Shown here one piece after another: positions 42,421 to 51,856 of a stretch of 64,000 bases of DNA. Source of the stretch: Streptomyces cyaneus (lineage in GTDB: Bacteria > Actinomycetota > Actinomycetes > Streptomycetales > Streptomycetaceae). The translations under genes were made by a program, and so were the position numbers. Under the pieces are notes generated by a model that saw nothing but the letters and a program-made list of their open reading frames with translations, searched no databases and had not been told where the DNA came from. The stretch spans positions 62,001 through 126,000 of the forward strand of contig NZ_RQJW01000004.1 of assembly GCF_004028635.1 (NCBI RefSeq). Direction: 5' to 3'. How positions within the stretch are numbered: the first letter of the stretch is position 1; every line of letters begins with the position of its first letter.

Positions 42421-43288
42421 GTGATCCGAGTCGCATGGCCTGCTGTGTGGTCAGGGCAGTTGGCGTGGGCGCTGCGCCCCCATGCGTCGGGTGGGATCGG
42501 ATCGGCGGGGCGACGGAGACGCCGCGGTCGGGCTCGGCGCACCGTACGCCGCCGGATGGCCGCATCCAATGTCCCAGGTCAGTCGGACGGCAGCAGTCGC
42601 CTCATCAACGCCTCCTCCGGTGCACCGCCGACGCCGCGCGGCCGGTGGTGGCCGAGGTCAGTCCATGGGCTAGCGGGCCATCATCACGGCGAATTGACGG
42701 TACGTCAGGCAATAGCGGACGCGCGCGCCTGTCGCTCCCGTCAGTGCTGCCCGCCCCTCGCTCGGGCGGAGACGGTCGACGATGGATGACCTCCAGCCGA
42801 CCTCGGCGAAGGACTCCTCCTCGCGGCCGGACGCGGCGAGGAGGCCGGAATACACCGGCAGCGTCACCGCCAGGCCTGTCATCGCGCGCCGGGAACTGCG
42901 GCTGCGAAGGTCACAGGCGGCTACGCAACTCACCGGGTCCCTCTGGCATCGCGCGCCACGCTCCTCAGGCGCTGCGTCCTGGCTGCGTCCCACAGCGGCA
43001 TGACGCGCGCGGTCTTCTGCTTTGTCCTGTTCGGCGACGCGGATGCGCCGTTCCGAGGCGACATGGACTGGGTCACGGCAGCCTCCTGACCAGTCAGCGG
43101 CGCGTCACCCGGGGCGCGCGTCGACTGTCCTTTCTCATTGATCAAAATAAGTGGGAAGTCGGCTCCATTTACTCCTTCCCCTCAGTGTGGCGCGCGTCAC
43201 CTGGTCGGCGGTGGGATCTGGCGTCGGGCCGGAGGTGAGGCAGCCCGGCACCTTGGCGACGTGGAGCCTGTGGCCGGTGTCGGTACTG
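42421..43288 (+). other. 870-bp stretch with no confident gene
   Basis: I see no intact gene. On the minus strand, 42670-42870 is coding-like and ends with TGATGARVRYCLTYRQFAVM, reminiscent of the end of a methyltransferase-type protein. There is no identifiable N-terminus and the likeness is too weak to assign. Confidence 0.3.
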
Positions 43289-43315
43289 ATAGGCACGGCC
43301 TATACAGGGCATCGA
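43289..43315. promoter_or_regulatory. LysR-type box upstream of dctA-like gene
   Basis: ATAGGC-ACG-GCCTAT (43289-43303) is a perfect 6-bp inverted repeat overlapping GCCTATAC-N5-ATCGA (43298-43315). The second pattern recurs exactly at 46951-46968 upstream of the tartrate dehydrogenase gene, so both are probably sites of the LysR protein encoded between them. Confidence 0.65.
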
Positions 43316-43413
43316 TTTTTGGTCGTGGACCCCCTGACATGTGAGCCGGTTCACTGTGGCGAAAGCTGGCGCGGACCGATCGGGCTCGGTGTCGCGCGAT
43401 CAGGGAGGCTGCA

Positions 43414-44838
43414 ATGACGCATACCCCGGGCAACGGACGAGCCGAGCAAGCCGCGCGTATCGCGGCGAAGCCGTGGTACCGGCAGTTGTACGTCCAGGTG
43501 CTGGTGGCGATCGTGATCGGCATCGTGCTGGGCTGGCAGTGGCCGGATCTGGCCACCGACATGGAGCCGATCGGCACGACGTTCATCACCGCCATGAAGA
43601 TGCTGATCGGCCCGATCGTCTTCCTGACCATCATCGGCGGGATCGCCGGCGTCGCGGACCTGAAGAAGGTCGGCCGCACCGGCATCAAGGCGCTGACCTA
43701 CTTCCAGGTCGGCACGATCGTCGCCCTGCTGACGGGCCTGGTGGCCATCAACCTCTTCCGGCTCGGCGACGGCGTGCACGCCGATCCGTCCACGCTGCAG
43801 ACCTCGGGCGACGCGAGCCAGTACATCGAGACGGGCGAGCACCAGCACTGGTGGGAGTTCCTCACCGGCATCGTGCCGGACAGCTTCTTCGGCCCGTTCG
43901 TCGAGGGCAAGATCCTCCAGGTGATCTTCCTGGCCGTCGTCTTCGGCATCGCGATCAAGATGGTCGGCAGGACGGGCGAGCCGATCATCGCGGCCGTGGG
44001 ACGCCTGACCGAGGTCGTCTTCAAGGTCCTGTCCTTCGTCATGAAGGCCGCCCCGCTGGGCGCCTTCGGCGCGATGTCCTACGCCATCGGAAAGTTCGGC
44101 CTCTCCACGCTGACCAGCCTCGGCTCGCTGATCCTCCTCTTCTACGTCACCTCCCTGCTGTTTGTGGTGGTCGTGCTCGGCGGGGTGCTCGCCCTGTACG
44201 TCCGGCTGAACATCTTCCAGCTCTTCCGCTACTTCAAGGAGGAGTTCTGGCTGATCCTCGGCACCTCGACCGCCGAGCCGGCGCTGCCCGGACTGATGCG
44301 CAAGCTGCAGTTCATGGGTGCGGAGCGGTCCACGGTCGGCCTGGTCGTGCCGACGGGCTACAGCTTCAACCTCGACGGCGCGGCGATCTACCTCTCGCTG
44401 GCCACCCTGTACATCGCCCAGGCCACCGACACTTCCCTCTCCGTCGGCCAGCAACTCGGGCTGCTGGCAGTGATGTTGCTGACGTCAAAGGGTGCGGCGG
44501 GGGTCGCTGGCGGCGGGTTCATCGCGCTCACCGCGACGCTGTCGACGGTCGGTTCCGTGCCCGCCGCGGGGATCATGCTCATCTTCGGCATCGACAAGTT
44601 CATGTCGGAGTGCCGGGCGCTCGTGAACTTCTTCGGCAATGCAGTGGCCACCTTGTTCGTTGCCAAGTGGGAGAACGGCCTGGACCTGGAGCGGGCGAGG
44701 GCGGTGCTGGCCGGCAAGGAGGGGGAGCCACCGCTCACCGCAGGGACCGATGCGGAGACCGAGGCGGAGGCCAAGCCCCGCGTCGAACTCGGCAAACAGC
44801 GCCCGGCCGTAGTGCACCCCGCCGAGGTCGCCCCCTGA
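43414..44838 (+). CDS. dctA: C4-dicarboxylate/H+ symporter, DctA type
   Basis: A 474-residue DAACS-family transporter with eight helices and two re-entrant loops: GTSTAEPALPGLMRKLQFMG (hairpin 1), PTGYSFNLDGAAIYLSLA and SKGAAGVAGGGFIALTATL (hairpin 2 and substrate site). ATG 43414 follows GGGAGG. The C-terminal 50 residues are a charged tail. The usual Ser-rich motif in hairpin 1 is GTSTAEP here. It imports malate/fumarate/succinate-like acids; its place in this operon suggests tartrate. The stop overlaps the start of the glycerate kinase gene (TGATG). Confidence 0.92.
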   Translation: MTHTPGNGRAEQAARIAAKPWYRQLYVQVLVAIVIGIVLGWQWPDLATDMEPIGTTFITAMKMLIGPIVFLTIIGGIAGVADLKKVGRTGIKALTYFQVGTIVALLTGLVAINLFRLGDGVHADPSTLQTSGDASQYIETGEHQHWWEFLTGIVPDSFFGPFVEGKILQVIFLAVVFGIAIKMVGRTGEPIIAAVGRLTEVVFKVLSFVMKAAPLGAFGAMSYAIGKFGLSTLTSLGSLILLFYVTSLLFVVVVLGGVLALYVRLNIFQLFRYFKEEFWLILGTSTAEPALPGLMRKLQFMGAERSTVGLVVPTGYSFNLDGAAIYLSLATLYIAQATDTSLSVGQQLGLLAVMLLTSKGAAGVAGGGFIALTATLSTVGSVPAAGIMLIFGIDKFMSECRALVNFFGNAVATLFVAKWENGLDLERARAVLAGKEGEPPLTAGTDAETEAEAKPRVELGKQRPAVVHPAEVAP

Positions 44839-45989
44839 TGCCCGCCGTCCTGATCGCGCCGGACAAGTTCAAGGGCTCCCTCACCGCCGACGAGGCTGCC
44901 CGCGCTCTCGAACGCGGGCTACTGGAAGCCGCCCCCCGGATCCAGGTCGAGCGCCTCGCTCTGGCGGACGGGGGAGAGGGGAGCGTGGCCGCCGCCTGCG
45001 CAAGCCGGTTCAGCCCCGAGAAGATCACGGTGTCCGGGCCGACCGGCGGGCCTGCCACGGCCGAGGTCGCGGTGCACGGCCGTACCGTCCTCATCGAGGC
45101 GGCGGCCATCTGCGGACTCGGCATTCTGCCGGGCGGGCACAAGATGCCACTCACGGCCACGAGCCGGGGCGTCGGGCAGGCGATCCAGTACGCGCTGGCG
45201 GGCGAGGCGGACACGATCGTCCTCGCCCTGGGCGGGGTCGCGACCACGGACGGCGGCGCGGGCCTGCTGCAGTCCCTCGGCGCGATGCTGGCCCAGGAGG
45301 ACGGCACGCCGATCGGTCCGGGCGGCGAAGGACTCGCCGATCTCCGCACGGTCGACCTCGCCGAGGCCCGCGCCGCACTCGCCGGGGTCGACCTCGTCCT
45401 GGCCACCGATGTGGACAACCCGCTTCTGGGGCCGACGGGCACGGCCGCCGTCTACGGTCCTCAGAAGGGGGCGAGCGCGGACGACGTACGGGAACTCGAC
45501 TACGCGCTCGCCGGTTTCGTACGGCGACTGGAGGCGGCCGGGGTCACAGAGGCCGCAAGGCTTGCCGATGCCCCCGGGGCCGGGGCGGCCGGCGGGCTCG
45601 GGTACGCCGGGATGCTGCTGGGCGGGCGGGTGTGCTCCGGGGCCGACTACTTCCTCACTCTGCTCGGCGCCGATGAACTGCTCGCGAACGCCGACTTCGT
45701 GATCACCGGCGAGGGCAGCCTCGACGAACAGTCCCTGTCGGGCAAGCTGCCGGTCGCACTCGCGAGGCGGGCCCGGCGACTGGGCGTGGCGGTGCACGCG
45801 GTGGCCGGCCGCTGCACGCTGCCCGCGGACCGGACCGCCGCACACTTCCGCTCCGTCCAGGCCCTGACGGACCTGACCGACCAGGACTGCGCGAACGACA
45901 GCGCCCTGTCCGCGCGGCTGCTCGCCGAGTGCGGGCGGAGCCTCGCCGACCGCTGGATCGGACGCGGAGGAACGGAAACCGGCAGGTAG
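44838..45989 (+). CDS. glxK: Glycerate kinase (GlxK/GarK type)
   Basis: A 383-residue class-I glycerate kinase. The N-terminus VLIAPDKFKGSLTADEAARA, ADGGEGS, ALGGVATTDGGAGLLQSLGA and DFVITGEGSLDEQSLSGKLP are diagnostic. It phosphorylates D-glycerate (to 2-phosphoglycerate in this family). It is translationally coupled to the transporter and followed by the LysR and tartrate dehydrogenase genes, which fits conversion of tartrate to D-glycerate and entry into glycolysis. Confidence 0.93.
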   Translation: MPAVLIAPDKFKGSLTADEAARALERGLLEAAPRIQVERLALADGGEGSVAAACASRFSPEKITVSGPTGGPATAEVAVHGRTVLIEAAAICGLGILPGGHKMPLTATSRGVGQAIQYALAGEADTIVLALGGVATTDGGAGLLQSLGAMLAQEDGTPIGPGGEGLADLRTVDLAEARAALAGVDLVLATDVDNPLLGPTGTAAVYGPQKGASADDVRELDYALAGFVRRLEAAGVTEAARLADAPGAGAAGGLGYAGMLLGGRVCSGADYFLTLLGADELLANADFVITGEGSLDEQSLSGKLPVALARRARRLGVAVHAVAGRCTLPADRTAAHFRSVQALTDLTDQDCANDSALSARLLAECGRSLADRWIGRGGTETGR

Positions 45990-46031
45990 GCTCGCTCCGC
46001 CTGTCGTACCAGCACAGAGCGGGGAGGCGCC

Positions 46032-46931
46032 GTGGACGCCCGGCAACTGGAGTACTTCCTCGCCATCGTCGAGCACGGCGGTTTCAGCAAGGCCGCCGCC
46101 GCGCTCCACGTGGCCCAGCCGTCGCTGTCCCAGGCGATGGCGAACCTGGAGGCCGATCTCGGGGTGGCCCTCTTCCACCGGGTGGGGCGGGGCGTCATCC
46201 TGAGCGAGGCCGGACAGGAACTGCTGGAGCCGAGCCGGCGCGTGCTGCGGGACCTGGCCGCCGTACGGGACACCGCGGCCGCGCTCGCCGGGCTGCACGG
46301 CGGTACCGTCGAGGTCGCCACCATGCCCTCGCCCGGCATCGAGCCGCTGACGACCTTGATCCACCGTTTCGGCGAGTTGCATCCGTCGGTGACGGTGAGC
46401 ACGCAGGCCGCCTTCACCCCGGACGAGGTCGTCTCCCTGGTCCGCAGCGGTGCCTGCGAACTGGGCCTGCTGGGCAGCGCCGCTCCCGTGCACCCGTCCG
46501 GGCTGGACGTCCTGCACGTCGAGGACCAGCCGTTCGTGGTCGTCGCCGCACCCGGCGGGGCGATCGAGGACGACGTCACCATCCGGCCCGAGGACCTGGC
46601 CGGGCAGAAGCTCATCGCGTCCCGCACCGGCAGCTTGATGCGCAGCATCGTCGACGACATCACCGCAGGCGGCACCGGCACGGAGATCGTGACGGTCGTC
46701 GACCACCGCACCTCGATCCTGCCGCTGGTCCTCACCGGGGTGGGTGTCGCCGTGCTGCCCTCCTCGTGGACCCGGCTGGCCCGCCGCTGCGGCGCCGTGG
46801 TCGCGCCCATCGAGCCGACCGCCCACCTTCACGTGACGATGGTCAGCCTGCCCGCGCACCTCACGCCGGCCGCGCGGGCGTTCCTCGTTCTCACCAGGTC
46901 GCTGGCGCAGCGGCGGGCACCTGCCGCCTGA
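46032..46931 (+). CDS. LysR-family regulator of the tartrate locus
   Basis: A 299-residue LysR protein from GTG 46032 (GGGGAGG upstream). HTH LEYFLAIVEHGGFSKAAAAL then HVAQPSLSQAMANLEADLGV; the substrate domain covers about 90-295. It sits between the transporter/kinase pair and the tartrate dehydrogenase gene, both of which carry the same box upstream, so it is the likely activator, with tartrate or a related acid as co-inducer. Confidence 0.9.
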   Translation: MDARQLEYFLAIVEHGGFSKAAAALHVAQPSLSQAMANLEADLGVALFHRVGRGVILSEAGQELLEPSRRVLRDLAAVRDTAAALAGLHGGTVEVATMPSPGIEPLTTLIHRFGELHPSVTVSTQAAFTPDEVVSLVRSGACELGLLGSAAPVHPSGLDVLHVEDQPFVVVAAPGGAIEDDVTIRPEDLAGQKLIASRTGSLMRSIVDDITAGGTGTEIVTVVDHRTSILPLVLTGVGVAVLPSSWTRLARRCGAVVAPIEPTAHLHVTMVSLPAHLTPAARAFLVLTRSLAQRRAPAA

Positions 46932-46950
46932 CGCAGGACCGATCGGCTGT

Positions 46951-46968
46951 GCCTATACGTCCTATCGA
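46951..46968. promoter_or_regulatory. LysR-type box upstream of tartrate dehydrogenase
   Basis: GCCTATAC-GTCCT-ATCGA, the same GCCTATAC-N5-ATCGA pattern found at 43298-43315, 75 bp before the start of the dehydrogenase gene. Confidence 0.6.
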
Positions 46969-47043
46969 AAGCAGGTCTTGGACGCGCTATGACGTCGGTG
47001 TGTTGACTCGAACCGACCGCACGACAGCGAGCCGGAGGCACCC

Positions 47044-48138
47044 ATGACCACCGCACCCCGCACGTTCCGCATCGCCGCCATCCCCGCCGACGGGGTGGGC
47101 AAGGAGGTCGTCGCCGCAGGGCGAGCCGTCCTGGACGCCCTGGCCGAGACCTCCAAGGCCTCCGCCGCCCCCTTCAACTTCGCCTGGGATGAGTTCCCCT
47201 GGGGCTGCGAGTTCTACGAGCGCACCGGCAAGATGATCGACGACGACGGCCTGGAGCAGCTCAAGGACTTCGACGCGATCTATTTCGGTGCCGTCGGCTG
47301 GCCGAGCGTGCCCGACCACATCAGCCTGTGGGGCCTGCGCCTGAAGATCTGCCAGACCTTCGACCAGTGGGCCAACGTCCGCCCCGTCAACTTCCTGCCC
47401 GGCGTGCAGAGCCCCCTGCGCAAGGCCGACCACACCGAACTCGACTGGGTCGTCGTCCGCGAGAACAGCGAGGGCGAGTACGCGGGCCTCGGCGGCCGTA
47501 ACCTCTCCGGCCGCGGACCCGGCGGTGAAGTCGCCGTCCAGTCGGCCCTGTTCACCGAGGTGGGCTGCGAGCGGATCATGCGGTTCGCCTTCGACCTGGC
47601 CCGCACCCGGACGCACAAGAAGGTCTCCTCCGTCACCAAGAGCAACGCCCAGCAGTACGGCATGGTCCTGTGGGACGACGTCTTCAAGCGCGTCGCCGCC
47701 GACTACCCGGACGTCGAGACCGAGAGCGTGCTCGTGGACGCGATGTCGGCCAAGTTCGTGCTGCGCCCCGAGGATCTCTCGGTCGTCGTCGCCTCCAACC
47801 TCAATGCCGACATCCTCTCCGACCTCGGCAGCGCGCTGGCCGGCAGCCTGGGCCTCGCGGCCAGCGCCAACCTCAACCCGGAGCGCCGCTTCCCCAGCAT
47901 GTTCGAGCCGGTCCACGGCTCCGCCCCGGACATCGCAGGGCAGGGCCTGGCCAACCCGATCGGCGCGGTCGGCAGCGCGGCCCTGATGCTGGAGCACTTC
48001 GGCCTGCCCGACCAGGCCACCAGGCTGTACAAGGCGATCGAGGCCACGACCACTGCGGGCATCCTCACCCGCGATGTCGGCGGCACGGCCACGACGGAGG
48101 ACGTGACCAAGGCTCTGATCGACGCACTCAGCGCCTGA
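47044..48138 (+). CDS. ttuC: Tartrate dehydrogenase/decarboxylase (D-malate dehydrogenase family)
   Basis: A 364-residue beta-decarboxylating dehydrogenase; ATG 47044 after GGAGG. Landmarks: RIAAIPADGVGKEVVAAGRA, DAIYFGAVGWPSVPDHISLW, VVVRENSEGEYAGLGG, TKSNAQQYGMVLWDD, and EPVHGSAPDIAGQGLANPIG. The VPDHISLWGLRL segment distinguishes tartrate/D-malate enzymes from isopropylmalate dehydrogenase. NAD- and Mn-dependent conversion of tartrate to D-glycerate feeds the adjacent glycerate kinase. Confidence 0.9.
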   Translation: MTTAPRTFRIAAIPADGVGKEVVAAGRAVLDALAETSKASAAPFNFAWDEFPWGCEFYERTGKMIDDDGLEQLKDFDAIYFGAVGWPSVPDHISLWGLRLKICQTFDQWANVRPVNFLPGVQSPLRKADHTELDWVVVRENSEGEYAGLGGRNLSGRGPGGEVAVQSALFTEVGCERIMRFAFDLARTRTHKKVSSVTKSNAQQYGMVLWDDVFKRVAADYPDVETESVLVDAMSAKFVLRPEDLSVVVASNLNADILSDLGSALAGSLGLAASANLNPERRFPSMFEPVHGSAPDIAGQGLANPIGAVGSAALMLEHFGLPDQATRLYKAIEATTTAGILTRDVGGTATTEDVTKALIDALSA

Positions 48139-48602
48139 CGGTCTGAAAGCGAGCTCTGAACGTCGTCGCGGGTCCCATGAACGCAGAGTCCCTTGGTGGC
48201 GAGCATGGACGTAACCTGGTTACGGATCGCAGCTTCGGCGTCGGTCTCCGCTCCGCCGCGCGGCAAGGCCCGCGCTCCACTCGCCGGGTGCCGGCTGCGT
48301 TTCGTCGACCGCGCGAGCGAAGGCGGGATCGGCCACCCCGGCCAGTGGGGCCGTTGGGGACGGGGACGGTACGGGGGATCGATGTCCTGCACCCCCGTCT
48401 CGCTGTCCGGCACAGCGCGGGCGGATCCTTCGACCTCGGTGCCGGAGACTTGGGCACTGGCACGCACCGTTGTGGGTAGCGGGTGTGTAGGGAAACCCTG
48501 CCCGCTGCGGCCCTTATGTCCGAGTGTTCGGCAGGGTCCTGAGCGGCGTCGCGCCGCCGTGAAGTACCGATGACTTGACGCCGTTTCGGGCGAGTCAGCT
48601 AC
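48139..48602 (+). other. Intergenic stretch with no recognisable gene
   Basis: About 460 bp after the tartrate locus. Several frames are open on both strands but without motifs, good starts or colinear homology to anything else in the window. Confidence 0.4.
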
Positions 48603-48788
48603 TCAGCTGACTTCCATTTCTGGCACTTTGAGGTCGGGCGGGTAGCCCTTTGCGCGGAGCCAGGCATCGAGGGCCAGGGCGACGATGTCTCCGTGCGGTA
48701 AGTCGGTGTCGGCGTTGCAGCGGCGGATCCGGCGCTGGAGCTGGAGGACGTCGGGGACGGCGTAGTTGAGCTGTCCCCGCGTTTGGTG
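48603..48788 (-). pseudogene. C-terminal scrap of an unknown protein
   Basis: About 61 codons read TRGQLNYAVPDVLQLQRRIR, then DTDLPHGDIVALALDAWLRA and KGYPPDLKVPEMEVS before a stop. The pattern (LNY-VP--L---L ... H--IV-LAL-AWL) resembles C-termini of plasmid- or phage-type DNA-binding proteins, but I cannot name the family. No start or N-terminus is present. Confidence 0.35.
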
Positions 48789-48884
48789 TGCCGGTTGCTG
48801 ATGACGTCCAGAGTTGTCTTTCTTTGCTCGACATCTCTCTCCTTGATCCTCTCGGCCGCGCAGTGTGAGACAGGGTCGTTCCTC

Positions 48885-49068
48885 TTACAGTCCCGCCTCG
48901 GCGAGCACATCGGTCGCACGGGAGTCGTAGTACTCATCGATCCTGCTGATCAGACCGTCGGGACTGAGCTCGACACGCATGAAGTCAGGAAGCCGTAACC
49001 GACTGCCCGTGAGGAGAGCCGTGAGGGTGTGCTGGAGGAACACCTGCTGACCCACCGCCGTAGCCGCT
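48885..49068 (-). pseudogene. SnoaL-like protein, C-terminal remnant
   Basis: The minus strand ends VGQQVFLQHTLTALLTGSRL, FMRVELSPDGLISRIDEYYD, SRATDVLAEAGL: the last strands of an NTF2/SnoaL-type protein. The open frame continues upstream to 49202, but that part has no family likeness. A very similar scrap on the other strand is at 56118-56305. Confidence 0.6.
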
Positions 49069-49304
49069 TCCTCAGCCTTCCTTCTGTTGTAAATGGCCTG
49101 TTGTTGGGCGCGTTTTGTTTGGGTAGGTGACGAATGGAGCGAGCGCCTCCGATATGTCGTCAGACGGCCTTCAGGAGCCAACAGGGCAACAGAGTGGGCC
49201 ATGAGAACCTCCGGCGAAGCGTCTGTGGGGCGGTCAACTTCTGCTCTTCGCCGGGGTCCTTGTCTGGTCCGCTCACGCCGCGCTGATGCATCCTTGCTGC
49301 TGCC

Positions 49305-49718
49305 TCAGCCGGTGAGCTGCATCTGCAGTTGCAGCAGTTCTTCGACGTGCCGGATCTCGACGATCCGGCCGTCGACCACCCGAGCGAGGTCGATGCCGGA
49401 GCAGGTCACGTCACGGCCGGTCGCGGGCAGTCCGAACCATGGGCCGGTGTGGGTAGCTGTGATCACCCACTGGGAGACGACCCAGCCGTCGTCTGTCTCG
49501 GCCTGGTAGACGATCTCGTGGTGAGCGTTGGTGAACCCGTCGCGCATGGCAGCGACCATCCTCTTCATTCCCTCGATCGCCGACGGAGCCCCTGGGGGCA
49601 GGTTGTGGTCGATGAGATCAGGCGAGACCAGGGTGTCCAGCGCAGCGATATCGCCCGCGTCGAAGGCGGCGAATACGCGAGTAGGAACATCGCGGACGGA
49701 AGTGGGTTGGCTGTGCAT
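49305..49718 (-). CDS. SnoaL-like ester-cyclase-type protein
   Basis: A 137-residue NTF2-fold protein: VFAAFDAGDIAALDTLVSPD, LIDHNLPPGAPSAIEGMKRM and GIDLARVVDGRIVEIRHVEE follow the SnoaL polyketide-cyclase/ester-cyclase pattern, with the conserved DHN near residue 38. Activity is unknown. It lies downstream of the alpha/beta hydrolase gene on the same strand, but a hairpin separates them. Confidence 0.83.
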   Translation of the reverse strand: MHSQPTSVRDVPTRVFAAFDAGDIAALDTLVSPDLIDHNLPPGAPSAIEGMKRMVAAMRDGFTNAHHEIVYQAETDDGWVVSQWVITATHTGPWFGLPATGRDVTCSGIDLARVVDGRIVEIRHVEELLQLQMQLTG

Positions 49719-49761
49719 CAGGGGTTTCCTCTCACTTCGGTGTGTCGGCTGTCGAGGTCGC

Positions 49762-49805
49762 CGTCCGGGGACCGTGCGAGCTCTGCATCGGACGGTCCCC
49801 GGACG
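49762..49805 (-). terminator. Hairpin terminator downstream of the alpha/beta hydrolase gene
   Basis: A perfect 14-bp stem CGTCCGGGGACCGT / ACGGTCCCCGGACG with a 16-nt loop, about 35 bp past the hydrolase stop on the minus strand. Confidence 0.7.
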
Positions 49806-49839
49806 TCATGTGGTCATGTGGCCGTGTGGTGCTTTTTGG

Positions 49840-50790
49840 TCAGGAGGTGGGGGTGGGGTAGAAGGCGTTGATCTCGGCCAGGACGCGGTCGGGTGCTTCG
49901 TGGAGGAGGAAGTGTCCGGCGCCGGGGACGTCGGCGGAGGTGGCGTGGGGGGCGGCGTCCTGGAGGGGTGGCAGGACCATGTCGGCGAGGCCGGCCTGGG
50001 TGATCATGCGGACCGGGATGGTCAGCGGGGTCTCCTGGAGTTTGGTGTTGTCGGCCTCGTCCTGGGTCTCGGTCCGGTAGAGCTCGAAGCCGGCGTGCAG
50101 GACCTGGGGGCGGGAGAACAGCCGGACGAACTCGGCCAGTTCGTCGTCGGACACGTTCTCGCCGGCGGTCCTCATCCCCTGGAAGAAGTGGGTCAGGAAG
50201 GTTTCGACCCGGCCGGTGACCAGTTCCTCGGCGAGCGGGTTCTGCTTGTTGAAGGAGAAGTGCCAGAACATCGACTCGATGGTGGCGAACTTCAGGTTCT
50301 TGCCGGTCAGGCCGTAGTCCATGAGGAACAGGCCCGACACCTGCTCGCGGTACTGGGCGGCCAATGGGTAGGCGACGCTGACGCCGAAGTCGTGGGCGAC
50401 GACGTGTACGTTCTCGCGGTGGCCGAGGTGGTTGAGCAGCTTGTGGATGTACGTGGCCAGGACCGCCTTGGTCCTGGAGGACGGGTTTCCGGTCGAGTCG
50501 CCCATGCCCGGCAGGTCGATGGCGATGACGGTGCGGCCGGGCAGCAGTGAGGGCATGACCTGGCGGTACTCGTACCAGCTCTGCGGCCAGCCGTGCAGCA
50601 GCACCATGACCTGCGGGCCGTCGCCTCCGATGACGTAGTGCATCTGCACGTCGTCGATGGTGGTGAAGCCATGCCGGAAGAGCTTGTTGAACTCGTCGTC
50701 GTCCTTGGTCGCCGCGTCGTAGCCGGGGCTGAGCGGCTCCTCCGACCCGACGGCTACGGCGGTCGTGGAGGCTGTGGTGGAAGCGTTCAT
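49840..50790 (-). CDS. Alpha/beta hydrolase (epoxide-hydrolase/dehalogenase-like)
   Basis: A 316-residue protein; ATG 50790 has AAAAGGAC upstream. The oxyanion region is LLHGWPQSWYEYRQVMPSLL; the nucleophile is Asp in NVHVVAHDFGVSVAYPLAAQ (an HDFG elbow, as in epoxide hydrolases and haloalkane dehalogenases rather than serine esterases). The catalytic His is in DVPGAGHFLLHEAPDRV, and a helical cap domain lies in between. The N-terminal 45 residues are extra. Hydrolysis of epoxides is plausible, which fits a nearby glutathione-transferase operon for electrophile removal. Confidence 0.87.
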   Translation of the reverse strand: MNASTTASTTAVAVGSEEPLSPGYDAATKDDDEFNKLFRHGFTTIDDVQMHYVIGGDGPQVMVLLHGWPQSWYEYRQVMPSLLPGRTVIAIDLPGMGDSTGNPSSRTKAVLATYIHKLLNHLGHRENVHVVAHDFGVSVAYPLAAQYREQVSGLFLMDYGLTGKNLKFATIESMFWHFSFNKQNPLAEELVTGRVETFLTHFFQGMRTAGENVSDDELAEFVRLFSRPQVLHAGFELYRTETQDEADNTKLQETPLTIPVRMITQAGLADMVLPPLQDAAPHATSADVPGAGHFLLHEAPDRVLAEINAFYPTPTS

Positions 50791-50892
50791 GATGGTGGTA
50801 AGTCCTTTTAGTAGGGGGGTAGTAGCGGATTCGTCGCGCGCAGCGGTGCGGGTGGAGGCCGGTGGCGTGCGACGCCTTCGTGAGGGCGTCCG

Positions 50893-51044
50893 GTGGTTGT
50901 TCGGTCGCAAAAGTGGACTGCGCCAGGAACGGCCGGTGGGGTCGCGTCGTTGGCGGCCTGCTGCGTGACGTGTTCGACGTTGGCGCCGGTCGAGAACTCT
51001 GCGTCGATCGCGGGCACCGGGATGTTCAGGTGGATTGCGGCCGC
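50893..51044 (-). pseudogene. Possible alpha/beta hydrolase C-terminal scrap
   Basis: The minus strand reads IHLNIPVPAIDAEFSTGANV, then EHVTQQAANDATPPAVPGAV and H, resembling the strand-7 to catalytic-His segment of epoxide-hydrolase-like proteins. Short and weak; upstream and downstream parts are missing. Confidence 0.3.
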
Positions 51045-51057
51045 CGGGGATAGGGCC

Positions 51058-51822
51058 TCAGACAGAGGAGCCGCCGTCGACGTTCCAGGTGCTGCCGGAG
51101 ACGAAGTGGGCTTCGGGGCCGGCGAGGTAGGCGACGGCGCTGGCGATGTCGGCGGGCTTGCCGTAGTGGCCGACCGTGGTGAGCTGCCTCATCCATTCCG
51201 CGGCCGGGCCGGAGTCGGGGTTCATGTCCGTGTCGGTGGGGCCGGGCTGCACGGTGTTGACGGTGATGCCGCGCGGACCGAGTTCGCGGGCCAGGCCGCG
51301 GGTGAAACCGGCGACGGCGGCCTTGGTCAGGGCGTAGACGCTTATGCCGGGCTGGGGGGCGCGGTCGGCGCTGACGCTGCCGATGGTGATGATGCGACCG
51401 CCCTGGCCGAGATGGGCGGCGGCGGCCTGGACGGCGCTGAACACGCCCCGGACGTTGACCGCGATGATCCGGTCGAACTCCTCGAGCGTGAAGTCCTCGA
51501 TCGGCGCGGCGTATGTGACGGCGGCGTTGTTGACGAGGATGTCGAGTCCGCCGAAGTGCTGGGTGGTGCGGCTGACCGCTGCCCGGACGGCTTCGTGGTC
51601 CGCGTTGTCCGCCTGTACGGCCAGGGCACTCGTCGCCTCGGCCACGGCGTCGGCCTGGTCCTTGGCACTGGTGTAGGTGAAGGCGACCTGGGCGCCGTCG
51701 GCGGTCAGGCGGCGCACGATCGCGGCACCGATGCCCCGGGACCCGCCTGTGACCAGGGCGGTTTTGCCGTCGAGGGGCCGTATGTCGGACTGGGTGGTGC
51801 CGGGGGCGGGCTGGGCGCTCAT
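51058..51822 (-). CDS. Short-chain dehydrogenase/reductase, module copy 1
   Basis: A 254-residue classical SDR from the ATG at 51822 (GGAGACCCCT upstream). TGGSRGIG cofactor loop, ILVNNAAVTYA, the SVSAD serine with YALTK active site, and PGPTDTDM. Nearly the same protein as 58175-58939 (copy 3). Its promoter region contains the 17-bp operator, but the divergent TetR gene that accompanies the other copies is absent here. NADP-dependent reduction of a carbonyl is likely. Confidence 0.92.
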   Translation of the reverse strand: MSAQPAPGTTQSDIRPLDGKTALVTGGSRGIGAAIVRRLTADGAQVAFTYTSAKDQADAVAEATSALAVQADNADHEAVRAAVSRTTQHFGGLDILVNNAAVTYAAPIEDFTLEEFDRIIAVNVRGVFSAVQAAAAHLGQGGRIITIGSVSADRAPQPGISVYALTKAAVAGFTRGLARELGPRGITVNTVQPGPTDTDMNPDSGPAAEWMRQLTTVGHYGKPADIASAVAYLAGPEAHFVSGSTWNVDGGSSV

Positions 51823-51856
51823 AGGGGTCTCCGATGTCTTCGACACTGCATTTACG

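Noticed and set aside
48595-48937. Minus-strand frames of 79 and 112 residues
   Set aside because: They are the other two frames of the short coding-like scrap at 48603-48788 and carry no motif.
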